DNA from: a virus
Reading direction: 5' to 3' (one strand)
Length of the DNA: 38,086 bases
Virus record (IMG/VR): IMGVR_UViG_3300043450_000132
Span: 1 to 38,086 of that record
A program made the translations under genes and the position numbers. Of the stretch, positions 1 through 5,967 are shown in pieces. Each line of letters opens with the position of its first letter. The stretch's first letter is position 1. The notes below the pieces were generated by a model. The model worked only from the letters and a program-made list of their open reading frames with translations, did not search any database and was not told the origin of the DNA.

Positions 1-134
1 TGCGTCTCGTGAGACGCGCAAGGGTGGGAAAAGGAGGCCCCCGACGCCCTCACGCCGGGGGCCAGTTGCGCTCGAGCATGTGGGAGGAGGTGCCATGCGA
101 GCGTCGTGCTGGGAATTTTAGCCTATGCGGCGCG
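1..134. repeat. Terminal direct repeat, left copy (circular overlap)
   Basis: These 134 bases recur at 37953-38086. The only difference is position 127 (G here, C at 38079); the first 126 bases are identical. The simplest reading is assembly overlap of a circular or circularly permuted genome of about 37,952 bp. A true short terminal repeat cannot be excluded. The repeat lies just upstream of the small terminase gene, where pac or cos sites usually sit. Confidence 0.9.
36..63 (-). terminator. Rho-independent terminator-like hairpin upstream of terS
   Basis: Arms 36-46 and 53-63 pair over 11 bp (one G-U on the minus strand) around a 6-base loop. On the minus strand the stem is followed by TCCTTTTCCC, a short T-run. 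It would stop leftward early transcription before the terminase gene, or act as an antitermination-controlled barrier for late transcription. The same hairpin is at 37988-38015 in the repeat copy. Confidence 0.55.
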
Positions 135-142
135 GTTGGCAA

Positions 143-226
143 GGGCTGGGGGTGGGGGGGGGCTTTCGGTGTCTGTCAGCTTGCACCAGAGCCAGGGCGG
201 GGATCCTTCGCCGGGGGCGGGGGGGG
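143..226 (+). other. G-rich tracts with quadruplex potential
   Basis: The plus strand carries clustered G-runs, including about ten consecutive Gs near 153-162 and eight near 219-226, with shorter runs between. Four or more runs of three or more Gs with short spacers fit the G-quadruplex pattern. Long homopolymers are also error-prone in sequencing, so exact run lengths are uncertain. Confidence 0.4.
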
Positions 227-304
227 TCTTCGCCCCAGGCCCTGAGCCTCGGCCTGCGGTGGCCGAGCGTCGTGCCCGCGCAACCAGAAGGCACAGATGC
301 TCCG

Positions 305-330
305 ATAATGTGTATTATGTAATACGCTTT
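305..330 (-). promoter_or_regulatory. AT-rich palindrome, candidate late leftward promoter
   Basis: This is the most AT-rich patch of the 492-base gap and contains the palindrome GTATTA-TG-TAATAC (312-325). On the minus strand it offers -10-like hexamers (CATAAT, TATTAC), but no good -35 element is visible at 17 bp. If used, it would give a leader of about 250 nt before the hairpin at 36-63. The assignment rests on base composition and position only. Confidence 0.25.
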
Positions 331-403
331 ACCCGTTACAGGTTGCGCACGACATGGCAGCATCAACCGCAGGAAGATGCCATGCGCCCAGCGCAACGCA
401 ACA

Positions 404-421
404 GGCCGCCCGAAGGCGGCC
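404..421 (-). terminator. UUCG-loop hairpin after the leftward operon
   Basis: Arms GGCCGCC (404-410) and GGCGGCC (415-421) flank a 4-base loop that reads TTCG on the minus strand. C(UUCG)G is an exceptionally stable RNA tetraloop. It lies about 70 nt after the stop of the last leftward gene. No T-run follows, so termination would need Rho; it may instead protect the transcript 3' end. Confidence 0.4.
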
Positions 422-492
422 CGTGAGGTATCTGGATACCGCGCTCGTCTCGCGCGCCCTGCGGCGTCGGCCCCGGTGCGCCGGGCAGTGGA

Positions 493-786
493 TCACAGCG
501 CCTCGCCCCTCGCCCTGCGGCGCTCGCGCTCCAGCACCACACGCTTCGACAGCAGGTCAGACGCCAGCCACAGCTCGTGGCCGACCTGAGCCAGCGCGTC
601 GATGTCCTCCTCGCCGATCATGCCGAAGCGCCCTTCGCGGCTCTCGATCAACTCGGTCGCCAACCGCGTCAGCTTCACGCCCTGCGTCTCATCGGCGACC
701 GTGACCAGCACGCTGCCGCCGACCAGCGCCACGCTGACCTCCAGCTCCACCTTCATGCTGTCCCCCAGCTCCTTCCACTTCGCCAT
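493..786 (-). CDS. Hypothetical protein, last gene of the early leftward operon
   Basis: I do not recognise this 97-residue protein. The start is taken at the ATG at 784-786, which overlaps the upstream stop as TGATG and has GGAGGG about 7 bases upstream; a GTG at 787-789 would add one residue. The N-terminal half looks beta-rich (alternating Val/Leu around residues 14-35). The rest is predicted helical with an acidic stretch near GEEDID, then a strongly basic Glu-Arg run near the C-terminus. There are no cysteines, signal peptide or membrane segment. Its position, last of seven tightly coupled genes behind cro, suggests an accessory early function. Confidence 0.7.
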   Translation of the reverse strand: MAKWKELGDSMKVELEVSVALVGGSVLVTVADETQGVKLTRLATELIESREGRFGMIGEEDIDALAQVGHELWLASDLLSKRVVLERERRRARGEAL

Positions 787-1046
787 CACGCGCCCTCCTG
801 CGCCAGTTCAATTGCCATCTGCAACACCATGCTCTGCACCTCGCCCACGGCCTCCAGCCGCAGGCTGGCAGGCACGCGCTTCAGGTACTCCTCCGCCGCT
901 GCCTCGAGCATGCCCGCGACGTACGCCTGGGCCCACTCGTTGCCATCCGCGCTGTCCATCTCCTCCGACACGAGGTCGTAGCCCATGTCGTACTCGTTCA
1001 GTGCCTGCTCCAACTGCTCGACGCGCGTCTCGCTGACCTCGGCCAT
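786..1046 (-). CDS. Hypothetical acidic helical protein
   Basis: An 86-residue acidic protein without a recognised domain. The sequence is rich in Glu, Ala and Met and looks almost wholly helical. The ATG has GGAGGG seven bases upstream. The stop overlaps the next start (TGATG), so the two are likely translationally coupled. It could be a small DNA-mimic or host-inhibitor protein, judging only from acidity and early position. Confidence 0.7.
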   Translation of the reverse strand: MAEVSETRVEQLEQALNEYDMGYDLVSEEMDSADGNEWAQAYVAGMLEAAAEEYLKRVPASLRLEAVGEVQSMVLQMAIELAQEGA

Positions 1047-1049
1047 CCT

Positions 1050-1328
1050 TCAGCCCTCCATCGGCTTGATCGTGACCACCGTCGCCTCGGTGGCCTTCAT
1101 GTACGGCTCCAGGGCGTCATCGCCCATCGCCTCCTTCAGCGCCTTCGTGTCCAGCGCCGTGCGCTTCACGGTCGCCACGCGCACCTCGTTGTACCTGCCA
1201 ACGCGATCTGCCTCCGGCAGCTCCGCGCACACCTTCTTCAGCTCCGCCTCCTCCTCTTGCAGCACCTTGATCCTCTGCCGCACGAGCGCCAGCCTGTCTG
1301 CCGGATGGTTCAGTCCGTCGTCCATCAT
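1050..1328 (-). CDS. Hypothetical coiled-coil protein
   Basis: A longer frame runs to 1541, but the true start is almost certainly the ATGATG at 1328. It overlaps the upstream stop (ATGA) and has GGAGGAGAG just before it. The 92-residue product begins with a Leu/Glu/Lys coiled coil (about residues 10-45, with QEEEAELKK) and ends in a short, more beta-like segment (ATVVTIKP). It resembles small phage proteins described only as siphon-Gp157-like or coiled-coil; I cannot assign it. It sits mid-operon in the early leftward cluster. Confidence 0.7.
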   Translation of the reverse strand: MMDDGLNHPADRLALVRQRIKVLQEEEAELKKVCAELPEADRVGRYNEVRVATVKRTALDTKALKEAMGDDALEPYMKATEATVVTIKPMEG

Positions 1329-1603
1329 CTCTCTCCTCCACTGCCCGCCCGCGCTCCCGCGCGGTGCTTCGTCAGCGCCTGCCTGATCCGCCCCTCGTAG
1401 AGGTCGCACCCGTACAGCCGCGTCATCATCCCGCCGTTGGCGTGCCGCCAGAGCTGCACGGGTTCGCCCGCCCGCTTGTTCAGCTTCGCCGCTTCGCGGC
1501 GCATCCAGCCCGGCGCGTTCGGCACGTCCAGCTTGCGCCACACGAGCACGCCATCGCCCCTCACCTCGATCCTCTCCCTGATGTCGTCATCCGTGATCGG
1601 CAT
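1325..1603 (-). CDS. Hypothetical basic protein
   Basis: A 92-residue basic protein that I do not recognise. The first half holds a G-x-L-x-W-like beta element (DGVLVWRKLDVP), similar to the start of some phage HNH or AP2-type proteins, but no HNH histidines follow, so no nuclease is claimed. The C-terminal third is Arg/Gly-rich. The start has GGAGAG four bases upstream. It follows a 220-base non-coding gap, so it may have its own expression signal. Confidence 0.65.
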   Translation of the reverse strand: MPITDDDIRERIEVRGDGVLVWRKLDVPNAPGWMRREAAKLNKRAGEPVQLWRHANGGMMTRLYGCDLYEGRIRQALTKHRAGARAGSGGER

Positions 1604-1823
1604 GATGCTCTCCTGACCTGTGAACCTCTTCCTATTCTACGCCACGCACCACCACTTCGCCACTGGTGTCCCACCACCTCTCACTCTCTATAGAAGGTGG
1701 TGGTGGGAAAGGTGGGAACCCCCCTGTGTGATGGTGCCGAAGGCGCACCACCACCACCCCGCCCGCTGCGCGGCGGGGATGGATGGTGAGCGCCACATCC
1801 GGCATGTTGCGAACTGGTGGACA
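1604..1823 (-). other. Non-coding gap with CCACC/GGTGG inverted repeats
   Basis: This is the only long gap inside the leftward early operon. It contains inverted arms TCCCACCACCT (1669-1679) and AGGTGG-rich 1695-1708, where the right arm carries one extra GGT unit. The 15-base AT-richer loop includes TATAGA on both strands. Further GGTGGG and CACCACC copies flank it, and a smaller hairpin (GGTGC/GCACC) lies near 1733-1749. It could be an attenuator, a processing site or a promoter region for the three or four downstream genes. I see no gene in it. Confidence 0.5.
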
Positions 1824-2753
1824 TCACTCCCCACCGCCATTGCCGCGCCCCTGCGGGGCTGGCGCACGCTCCACCAGCATGCCCTTGGTCCGCTCTGCGG
1901 CATCCCGCAGGCCGGGGACCACGCGGCCTTCAATCTCGGCCAGCACGTCGCGGATGTGGTCGCACTCTCCGCACGTGCAGTCGTGGCAGTGCATGCGGCC
2001 CCGCAGCGCCACCACCGCCTTGTCGAGCAGCGCCAGAGTTTCCCCGCGCTTGCGACCGCTCTCCTCCAGCGCGGCGATGGCTGCATCCCGCTCCGCCTCC
2101 ACGGCTTCGACCTTGGCCTCGGCCTTCAACTGCGCCTCGTAGGCTTCCTGCGCCTGACCCGCTGCGGCGAGGGCATCAAGCGCGGCTTCGCGGGCCTTGG
2201 CCTCGGCGGCTTCGGCGCGGCGAAGCATGTCTGCCATTGCGTCACTTGTGGCAGGGATACGGTTTCGCAGTTTGACCTCTGACTGGAAGAAATCCCGCTC
2301 GTTCTGTGCCTCATCCCGCTCCCGCTCCAAGGCTTCGATGCGTTCCTTTGCCAGCGTGACGGTGTTGGCCTTTACATAGTGGCCTTCCTCTTCAAGCATG
2401 GCCCAAAGGTTATCCAGCCGCTTCACCAGATCGTCGGTCGTGGGCGCGGGCGTGTCGAGGGCGGCGACGTGATCGGCCAGCGGCGCAACGCTGCCCGTCG
2501 CCTCGTAGGCCCGCAGGGCGGCCACGCCATCGAATGACATCAGGTGGCGGCGCGCCCGCTCGACGAGATCATCCGCCTGCGGCGCAGGGGCGGTCGTCAC
2601 CGCAGGCACGGCGGCGATTGCTTTCTCGTAGCGCCGCTTGGCCATCTGCAACTGCAAGGGCCCGAAGTCTTGCCCATGCGCCACCTTGTCGATGGCGTCA
2701 AAGACGGCGGCCAGTGCGTCCCCGCGCCGGATCGTGTCGTCCTCGTTGGTCAT
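1824..2753 (-). CDS. Hypothetical coiled-coil protein, large early gene
   Basis: A 309-residue protein and the longest gene of the early leftward operon. Residues about 85-250 are rich in Glu, Ala, Arg and Lys in heptad-like order, so a long coiled coil is likely. A short cysteine/histidine cluster follows (HCHDCTCGECDHIRD), which looks like a small metal-binding knuckle. The C-terminus is Pro/Gly-rich. The ATG overlaps the upstream stop (ATGA). Similar phage early proteins are annotated only as DUF or ead/Ea22-like; an Ea22-type assignment is possible but not shown. Confidence 0.75.
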   Translation of the reverse strand: MTNEDDTIRRGDALAAVFDAIDKVAHGQDFGPLQLQMAKRRYEKAIAAVPAVTTAPAPQADDLVERARRHLMSFDGVAALRAYEATGSVAPLADHVAALDTPAPTTDDLVKRLDNLWAMLEEEGHYVKANTVTLAKERIEALERERDEAQNERDFFQSEVKLRNRIPATSDAMADMLRRAEAAEAKAREAALDALAAAGQAQEAYEAQLKAEAKVEAVEAERDAAIAALEESGRKRGETLALLDKAVVALRGRMHCHDCTCGECDHIRDVLAEIEGRVVPGLRDAAERTKGMLVERAPAPQGRGNGGGE

Positions 2754-2974
2754 TGCACCCCCCAGTATCCGCTGGCCACCTGCTCGGCGGTTTCGACCCC
2801 GTCGATCAGGCTCGCCTTCATGTCATCCTGCACAATGCGGTTGCACAGCGTGCGGACGCGCTCGCTTCGCAGCCCCAGCGCCGCCGCCGTCTTCGCCGCG
2901 CCGTAGCGCGTACGCATGGCCAGCACAGCCAGCAGCTCGTCGTCGTCCTGCCGCGTCTTGATCACTGCGCTCAC
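2750..2974 (-). CDS. Hypothetical small protein, HTH-like
   Basis: A 74-residue protein starting at GTG 2974, coupled to the resolvase stop by a GTGA overlap. Residues about 25-45 (YGAAKTAAALGLRSERVRTL) read as a helix-turn-helix of the kind seen in small phage regulators, where a plausible recognition helix follows the Gly. No other domain is visible. It may help regulate the leftward operon. This is inference from motif shape and position. Confidence 0.65.
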   Translation of the reverse strand: MSAVIKTRQDDDELLAVLAMRTRYGAAKTAAALGLRSERVRTLCNRIVQDDMKASLIDGVETAEQVASGYWGVQ

Positions 2975-3438
2975 TTCAGTGCCTCCGCGCCATACAGCGC
3001 AATCAGGGCCGCCTCGGCGCGGCCATCATCCTTCGCACGCGCGAACAGGCTGGCCACGGCAGGGAAACGCTCCATCGCCACCTTGCGCGCCGCGCCCTTG
3101 TCGGCGCTCAGGCCGAAGTGCGCCTTCCACTTGGCGGGCGTGACCCAGCGGAGCTGGTGCTCAGTGGCAGCCACAGCCATCTCCAACGCGCCGAGCTGCT
3201 GGCCGAAGCGAAACATGCTGCTGACGCCCTGACCGGGCCGCGCGCCCACCTTCTCGATCCAGACGGTCGCGGGCTCGCCTGCCGTGTGCAGCAGCTCCAG
3301 CACCGCGTGGCAGTTCAGCTCCACCTTGCCCTTCTGGCCGGGCACGGTCGGCATGTCGTGGACGTAGAGCTTCCGCTCCACCGGGTAGAACTCGGCGATG
3401 GCTCCGCTGAAGCCAGGGTCGATCCCGAAGGAGATCAT
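2971..3438 (-). CDS. RuvC-like Holliday junction resolvase
   Basis: A 155-residue RNase H-fold nuclease of the RuvC/poxvirus A22-like group. These enzymes cut four-way junctions and branched DNA made during recombination and before packaging. The acidic active-site positions are visible: Asp7 in GIDPGF, Glu62 in WIEKV, and Asp138 with Glu142 in the C-terminal KDDGRAEAALIAL helix. The central Gly/Arg-rich loop and FRFGQQLGALE resemble the substrate-binding part. It overlaps cro by ATGA, so it is made early. It complements the Sak4-like annealase and Cas4-like nuclease in the rightward operon. Length is typical for the family. Confidence 0.85.
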   Translation of the reverse strand: MISFGIDPGFSGAIAEFYPVERKLYVHDMPTVPGQKGKVELNCHAVLELLHTAGEPATVWIEKVGARPGQGVSSMFRFGQQLGALEMAVAATEHQLRWVTPAKWKAHFGLSADKGAARKVAMERFPAVASLFARAKDDGRAEAALIALYGAEALK

Positions 3439-3623
3439 TGCAGCACCAGGTCGTTGGGCTGCACCAGCCCGCGCGTGGCTTGGTAGATCGCCCGCATCTG
3501 CTCCACGCTCGGCGTGCGCGTGCCGTTCAGCCAGCGGCGTACGGTGTTGTCGGCGACGCCGAGGTCTTCGGCAAACTGCGCCGCCCTCCTATCGGTCGCG
3601 TCGAGGTAATCTCTCAGCTTCAT
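3435..3623 (-). CDS. Cro-like helix-turn-helix repressor
   Basis: A 62-residue XRE/Cro-type DNA-binding protein, first gene of the leftward operon. Residues about 14-45 form the helix-turn-helix (AAQFAEDLGVADNTVRRWLNGTRTPSVEQM). There is no C-terminal dimerisation or protease domain, as expected for Cro rather than CI. The start is placed at the second ATG (3623), six bases from GGAG; ATG 3626 would add one Met. Upstream lie three ACCGNNNCGGT palindromes, the likely operators. CI itself is encoded about 10 kb away. Confidence 0.8.
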   Translation of the reverse strand: MKLRDYLDATDRRAAQFAEDLGVADNTVRRWLNGTRTPSVEQMRAIYQATRGLVQPNDLVLQ

Positions 3624-3673
3624 CATCTGCTCCAGTGTCCAGGGACAGCCAATGCCGTCCAGCGTGTGCCAGC

Positions 3674-3702
3674 ATGGTAGGAGTAGAGGCCTAAAAGAGC
3701 AA
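3674..3702 (-). promoter_or_regulatory. Candidate leftward promoter for cro
   Basis: On the minus strand TTGCTC (3702-3697) is separated by 17 bases from TACCAT (3679-3674). Matches to the sigma-70 consensus are 3/6 and 4/6, so it is weak. The first palindrome (3702-3712) abuts the -35 element, so a bound repressor would block polymerase. Confidence 0.35.
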
Positions 3703-3712
3703 CCGCAGCGGT
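3702..3712. promoter_or_regulatory. Operator O1, ACCGCAGCGGT
   Basis: Perfect-arm 11-bp palindrome of the ACCGNNNCGGT family. It abuts the candidate leftward -35 box and is likely bound by CI and/or Cro. Confidence 0.65.
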
Positions 3713-3723
3713 GTGGAAAAAAT

Positions 3724-3734
3724 ACCGCATCGGT
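3724..3734. promoter_or_regulatory. Operator O2, ACCGCATCGGT
   Basis: Second palindrome, 22 bp from O1, flanked on both sides by runs of A or T. Confidence 0.65.
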
Positions 3735-3780
3735 TCATTTTTCTGTTGAACACCTCGCAGAGATATGGGAATGTCTTCTT

Positions 3781-3791
3781 ACCGAAGCGGT
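3781..3791. promoter_or_regulatory. Operator O3, ACCGAAGCGGT
   Basis: Third palindrome, 57 bp from O2, on the rightward-operon side. A degenerate half site (CGGT at 3798-3801) follows about ten bases later. Confidence 0.65.
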
Positions 3792-3939
3792 TCGCCTCGG
3801 TAGCTCTTTCCCTCCCCTCTCGGAGGCGCGTAACGGCGGAAACGGACACCTCCACAACGGCGCGGACGCGCTGGCCCGATGGTCGCAATCCAATGCGTGA
3901 AGGGCGAGCCCGCAAGGGGGAACGAGGGACGGCAAGAGA

Positions 3940-3985
3940 GTTGAACAATTCGTGCAGCCCTGCGGGGCTGCATCTGTGGTTCAAC
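3940..3985 (+). promoter_or_regulatory. Two-tier hairpin just upstream of the first rightward gene
   Basis: The outer stem GTTGAAC (3940-3946) pairs with GTTCAAC (3979-3985). A symmetrical 6+6 internal loop follows, then an inner stem TGCAGCCC (3953-3960) with GGGCTGCA (3965-3972) around a TGCG loop. The ribosome-binding site GAGGAG begins two bases after the outer stem. This looks like a designed 5'-leader structure, for example for mRNA stability, translation control or antitermination. Confidence 0.6.
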
Positions 3986-4000
3986 AGAGGAGACTGACAG

Positions 4001-4273
4001 ATGGCCACGAAGATCGACTTCTACTCGGTTCACGCGGACGAGATCGAAGCTGGCGTGTTCACCGTGAACGCCAAGGGCATCGACGGCACATGGTTCCAGC
4101 ACGAAGGGCCAAAGCACTTCGCCTTCTTCACCGAGGCGCAGGCAACCGCGCTCGTGTGGAAAGTACGCGCCGCTGGCGAGATCAACGAGGCGCGCTGGGT
4201 GTCTGGTGGCACGGGATACGGCACCTTCCAGCATGAGATGGCCCAGATCGAAGCCGAGCGCTTCGACGCCTGA
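4001..4273 (+). CDS. Hypothetical protein, first rightward early gene
   Basis: A 90-residue acidic protein with many aromatic residues and no recognised family. It appears to be a mixed alpha/beta fold. The C-terminal GGTGYGTFQHEMAQIEAERF segment suggests a turn followed by a helix. The ATG has GAGGAG eight bases upstream, and a structured hairpin precedes that. As the first gene behind the operator region it would be made immediately after infection, the usual slot for host-takeover or anti-defence proteins. Confidence 0.75.
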   Translation: MATKIDFYSVHADEIEAGVFTVNAKGIDGTWFQHEGPKHFAFFTEAQATALVWKVRAAGEINEARWVSGGTGYGTFQHEMAQIEAERFDA

Positions 4274-4284
4274 CGCATCGGTGT

Positions 4285-4303
4285 CTGGCCCCGCGTGGGC
4301 CAG
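4285..4303 (+). other. Intergenic hairpin
   Basis: Arms CTGGCCC (4285-4291) and GGGCCAG (4297-4303) flank a 5-base loop between two early genes. No T-run follows, so it is probably not an intrinsic terminator. It could be an RNA-processing or stability element. Confidence 0.4.
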
Positions 4304-4333
4304 CATCCCATGCGCCAACAGAGGAGACGCGCC

Positions 4334-4678
4334 ATGCCTGAGTATAGTGACTACATTCGCTGCCGCCGCGACGAGCGCGAGCTGGTCGCCAACAAGCAGG
4401 TTGCCTTCGGGTTTAACGACGCCAAGGGCCGCGAGATCGGCTACAGCGTCCTGATCGACCGCGAGCTGTGGGTCGCCGACGGCGCATCATACAGCCTCTG
4501 GAAGCCGGGTTTCGTCGGTCGCCCGATCTGGGTCGTGATGCCAAGCGCCATGCGCGACGGAACGAGCTACGGCGCAACCCCGAATGCGAAAGTCTGCCTG
4601 ACCGAAGAGGAGGCACTGGAGAAGGCCGATGCGATGATCGCGGCCTACCGCAAGAAGATGGCGAAGCAGTTCGCATGA
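4334..4678 (+). CDS. Hypothetical protein
   Basis: A 114-residue protein of unknown function. A longer frame starts at 4295, but the ATG at 4334 has GAGGAG nine bases upstream. That leader repeats a 13-base string (CAACAGAGGAGAC, 4316-4328) also found before the gene at 4001 (3982-3994). The middle is aromatic and beta-like (ELWVADGASYSLWKPGF), the end is a Lys/Ala helix. It overlaps the next gene by ATGA. Confidence 0.7.
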   Translation: MPEYSDYIRCRRDERELVANKQVAFGFNDAKGREIGYSVLIDRELWVADGASYSLWKPGFVGRPIWVVMPSAMRDGTSYGATPNAKVCLTEEEALEKADAMIAAYRKKMAKQFA

Positions 4679-4818
4679 CCCTCGAGCAGCACTTCAACGA
4701 GCTGGGCGTCATCGCGCGCCCAGCCGCCCCGACACCAAAACCGCCAACAGATCGGCCCGACGGCCCCGCCAACGCATGGCGCGGCGTCTGGTACGCCGAC
4801 GGCAACATCCCGCACTGA
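4675..4818 (+). CDS. Hypothetical small protein
   Basis: A 47-residue product coupled to the previous gene by an ATGA overlap. The N-terminus is helical (LEQHFNELGV), the middle is Pro-rich and the end carries AWRGVWYADGNIPH. No family is recognised. The overlap and the continuous operon spacing are the main support that it is translated. Confidence 0.55.
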   Translation: MTLEQHFNELGVIARPAAPTPKPPTDRPDGPANAWRGVWYADGNIPH

Positions 4819-4831
4819 GGAGGAGACAGCG

Positions 4832-5467
4832 ATGACCAACTACCGCACGCCCACCGCTGAAACGTACGACGCACTCGACCGCGCCTTCAATCACTTCAAT
4901 GGCGAGCTGTTCCAGCACCGCCTGCCCGCCTGCCTGATCACGCTGCAGCGCAAGCGCGGCGCGCGCGGCTACTTCTGGGCCGAGCAGTTCCAGCACCGCG
5001 AGGATGGCGACCGCACGCACGAGATCGCCATGAACCCCGAGAGCATGGGCCGCACGGTCCCCGAGGTGTTGTCCACGCTGGTGCATGAGATGACGCACCT
5101 CGAGCAGCAGGAGTTCGGCCAGCCCGGCAAGGGCGGCTTCCATAACCGCGAGTGGGTCGGCCTCATGGAGCGGATCGGCCTGATCCCCACCGCCACGGGC
5201 GAGCTGGGCGGGCCGCAGACGGGCCGCAAGGTCACGCACGTCATCGAGGAGGGCGGCCTGTTCGAGCAGAGCTGTCGGCGGCTGCTGGACAGCAGCTACG
5301 CCCTGCCGTGGTTCACGGAGAAGGCAGAGAGCGCGGCCAGCGCCAAGAAGAAAGACCTGTCGAAGGTCAAGTTCCAGTGTCCGTGCTGCGACGCGAAGGC
5401 GTGGGCCAAGCTCGGGTCGAACTTGATGTGCGGCGAGTGCAGCGAACACATGGTCGGAGAGGAGTGA
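4832..5467 (+). CDS. SprT-like zinc metalloprotease
   Basis: A 211-residue protein of the SprT/Spartan-like family. The catalytic motif HEMTH is at 85-89 (zinc ligands His85 and His89, catalytic Glu86), with a likely third ligand His104 in FHNREW. A C-terminal zinc ribbon is formed by Cys183/Cys186 and Cys200/Cys203. In eukaryotes Spartan degrades DNA-protein crosslinks; phage SprT-like proteins are common in early regions but of unproven role. Here it could clear proteins from DNA for replication, or cut a host factor. GAGGAG precedes the ATG. It sits among small unknown early genes. Confidence 0.85.
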   Translation: MTNYRTPTAETYDALDRAFNHFNGELFQHRLPACLITLQRKRGARGYFWAEQFQHREDGDRTHEIAMNPESMGRTVPEVLSTLVHEMTHLEQQEFGQPGKGGFHNREWVGLMERIGLIPTATGELGGPQTGRKVTHVIEEGGLFEQSCRRLLDSSYALPWFTEKAESAASAKKKDLSKVKFQCPCCDAKAWAKLGSNLMCGECSEHMVGEE

Positions 5468-5470
5468 GAC

Positions 5471-5641
5471 ATGGCCAGCACACAGAAGATCGAGGTCATC
5501 CGCGACACCCGCGAAGAGGTCGAAGCTTGGTGGGCCGACTACAAGGTCCGCGCGTGGGGCTACGACCCCAGCGGGCGCATCGTGCAGCGCGACGACGGCA
5601 AGTGGGCCTTCGTGGGTTCCCAGTACACGAGCTGCGACTGA
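5471..5641 (+). CDS. Hypothetical small protein
   Basis: A 56-residue protein with many aromatics (AWWADYKVRAWGYDPSG). It starts three bases after the SprT-like stop, with GGAG upstream. The layout, an N-terminal helix followed by a strand-turn-strand, suggests a compact folded domain. I do not recognise it. Confidence 0.6.
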   Translation: MASTQKIEVIRDTREEVEAWWADYKVRAWGYDPSGRIVQRDDGKWAFVGSQYTSCD

Positions 5642-5649
5642 GGGGCGGG

Positions 5650-5967
5650 ATGCGTGAGATTGACCTTCAAGGCGCGCAGCAACTGTGGCGGCGCGTCGTC
5701 CTTCAGGCGGTGCGCGATGCGCTCGTCCTGACCCTGCCCGCCAAAGACCCCGCCGTGAAGCGCGACCGCCGAGAGGCGCGGGCGTGGATTGAGCGCGGCG
5801 GCAAGGACTTCCAAGAGGTTTGCACCCTGGCGGGCTTTGAGCCCGACGTGGTGCGCGATTGGTGGCTGTCGATCCGCGACACGCCACAGAAGATTGAAGC
5901 CGCAGCGCGCCGCATGCGCGATGCCAACTACGGACCCAGCGCATTCGGGGAGATTGCCCATGACTGA
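5650..5967 (+). CDS. Hypothetical protein, predicted helical, DNA-associated
   Basis: A 105-residue basic helical protein. It has the pattern (AWI near 38-40, DFQEVCTLAGFEPDVVRDWW near 47-66) common in small phage proteins encoded in early or regulatory clusters. That segment resembles a helix-turn-helix with Cys and Gly at the turn, so DNA binding is possible. GGGGCGGG precedes the ATG at 5650. The end overlaps the next gene by 8 bases. A late-transcription activator or antiterminator would fit, but nothing proves it. Confidence 0.65.
   Translation: MREIDLQGAQQLWRRVVLQAVRDALVLTLPAKDPAVKRDRREARAWIERGGKDFQEVCTLAGFEPDVVRDWWLSIRDTPQKIEAAARRMRDANYGPSAFGEIAHD

Larger units (their letters stand above)
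1..492. other. Non-coding region between early leftward operon and terminase (packaging/leader region)
   Basis: I see no convincing gene here; the open frames are low-complexity Gly/Arg/Pro shadows. The region holds several palindromes with a 2-bp centre: 2-17 (GCGTCTC, centre GT), 312-325 (GTATTA, centre TG) and 427-440 (GGTATC, centre TG). It also has a strong hairpin at 36-63, a UUCG-loop hairpin at 404-421 and long G-runs at 143-226. On the circle it separates the last early leftward gene from terS. Packaging-site recognition and late-transcription control are the likely roles, by inference from position. Confidence 0.6.
3624..4000. promoter_or_regulatory. Divergent early control region
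   Basis: This 377-base gap separates the leftward (cro) and rightward (4001) early operons. It holds three copies of the 11-bp palindrome ACCGNNNCGGT at 3702-3712, 3724-3734 and 3781-3791, AT-rich spacers (3716-3745) and a two-tier hairpin at 3940-3985. The first two palindromes are 22 bp apart, close to two helical turns, as is usual for paired repressor operators. Open frames across it look like shadows. No rightward promoter with two good hexamers is clear to me. Confidence 0.75.

Noticed and set aside
1650-1770. CCACC/GGTGG repeats as a CRISPR array
   Set aside because: The units are short, irregular and palindromic, without regular spacers; slippage of a triplet repeat explains them.
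3713-4008. Small frames on both strands in the control region
   Set aside because: They cross the operators and the leader hairpin, lack good ribosome-binding sites and look like chance translations of regulatory DNA.
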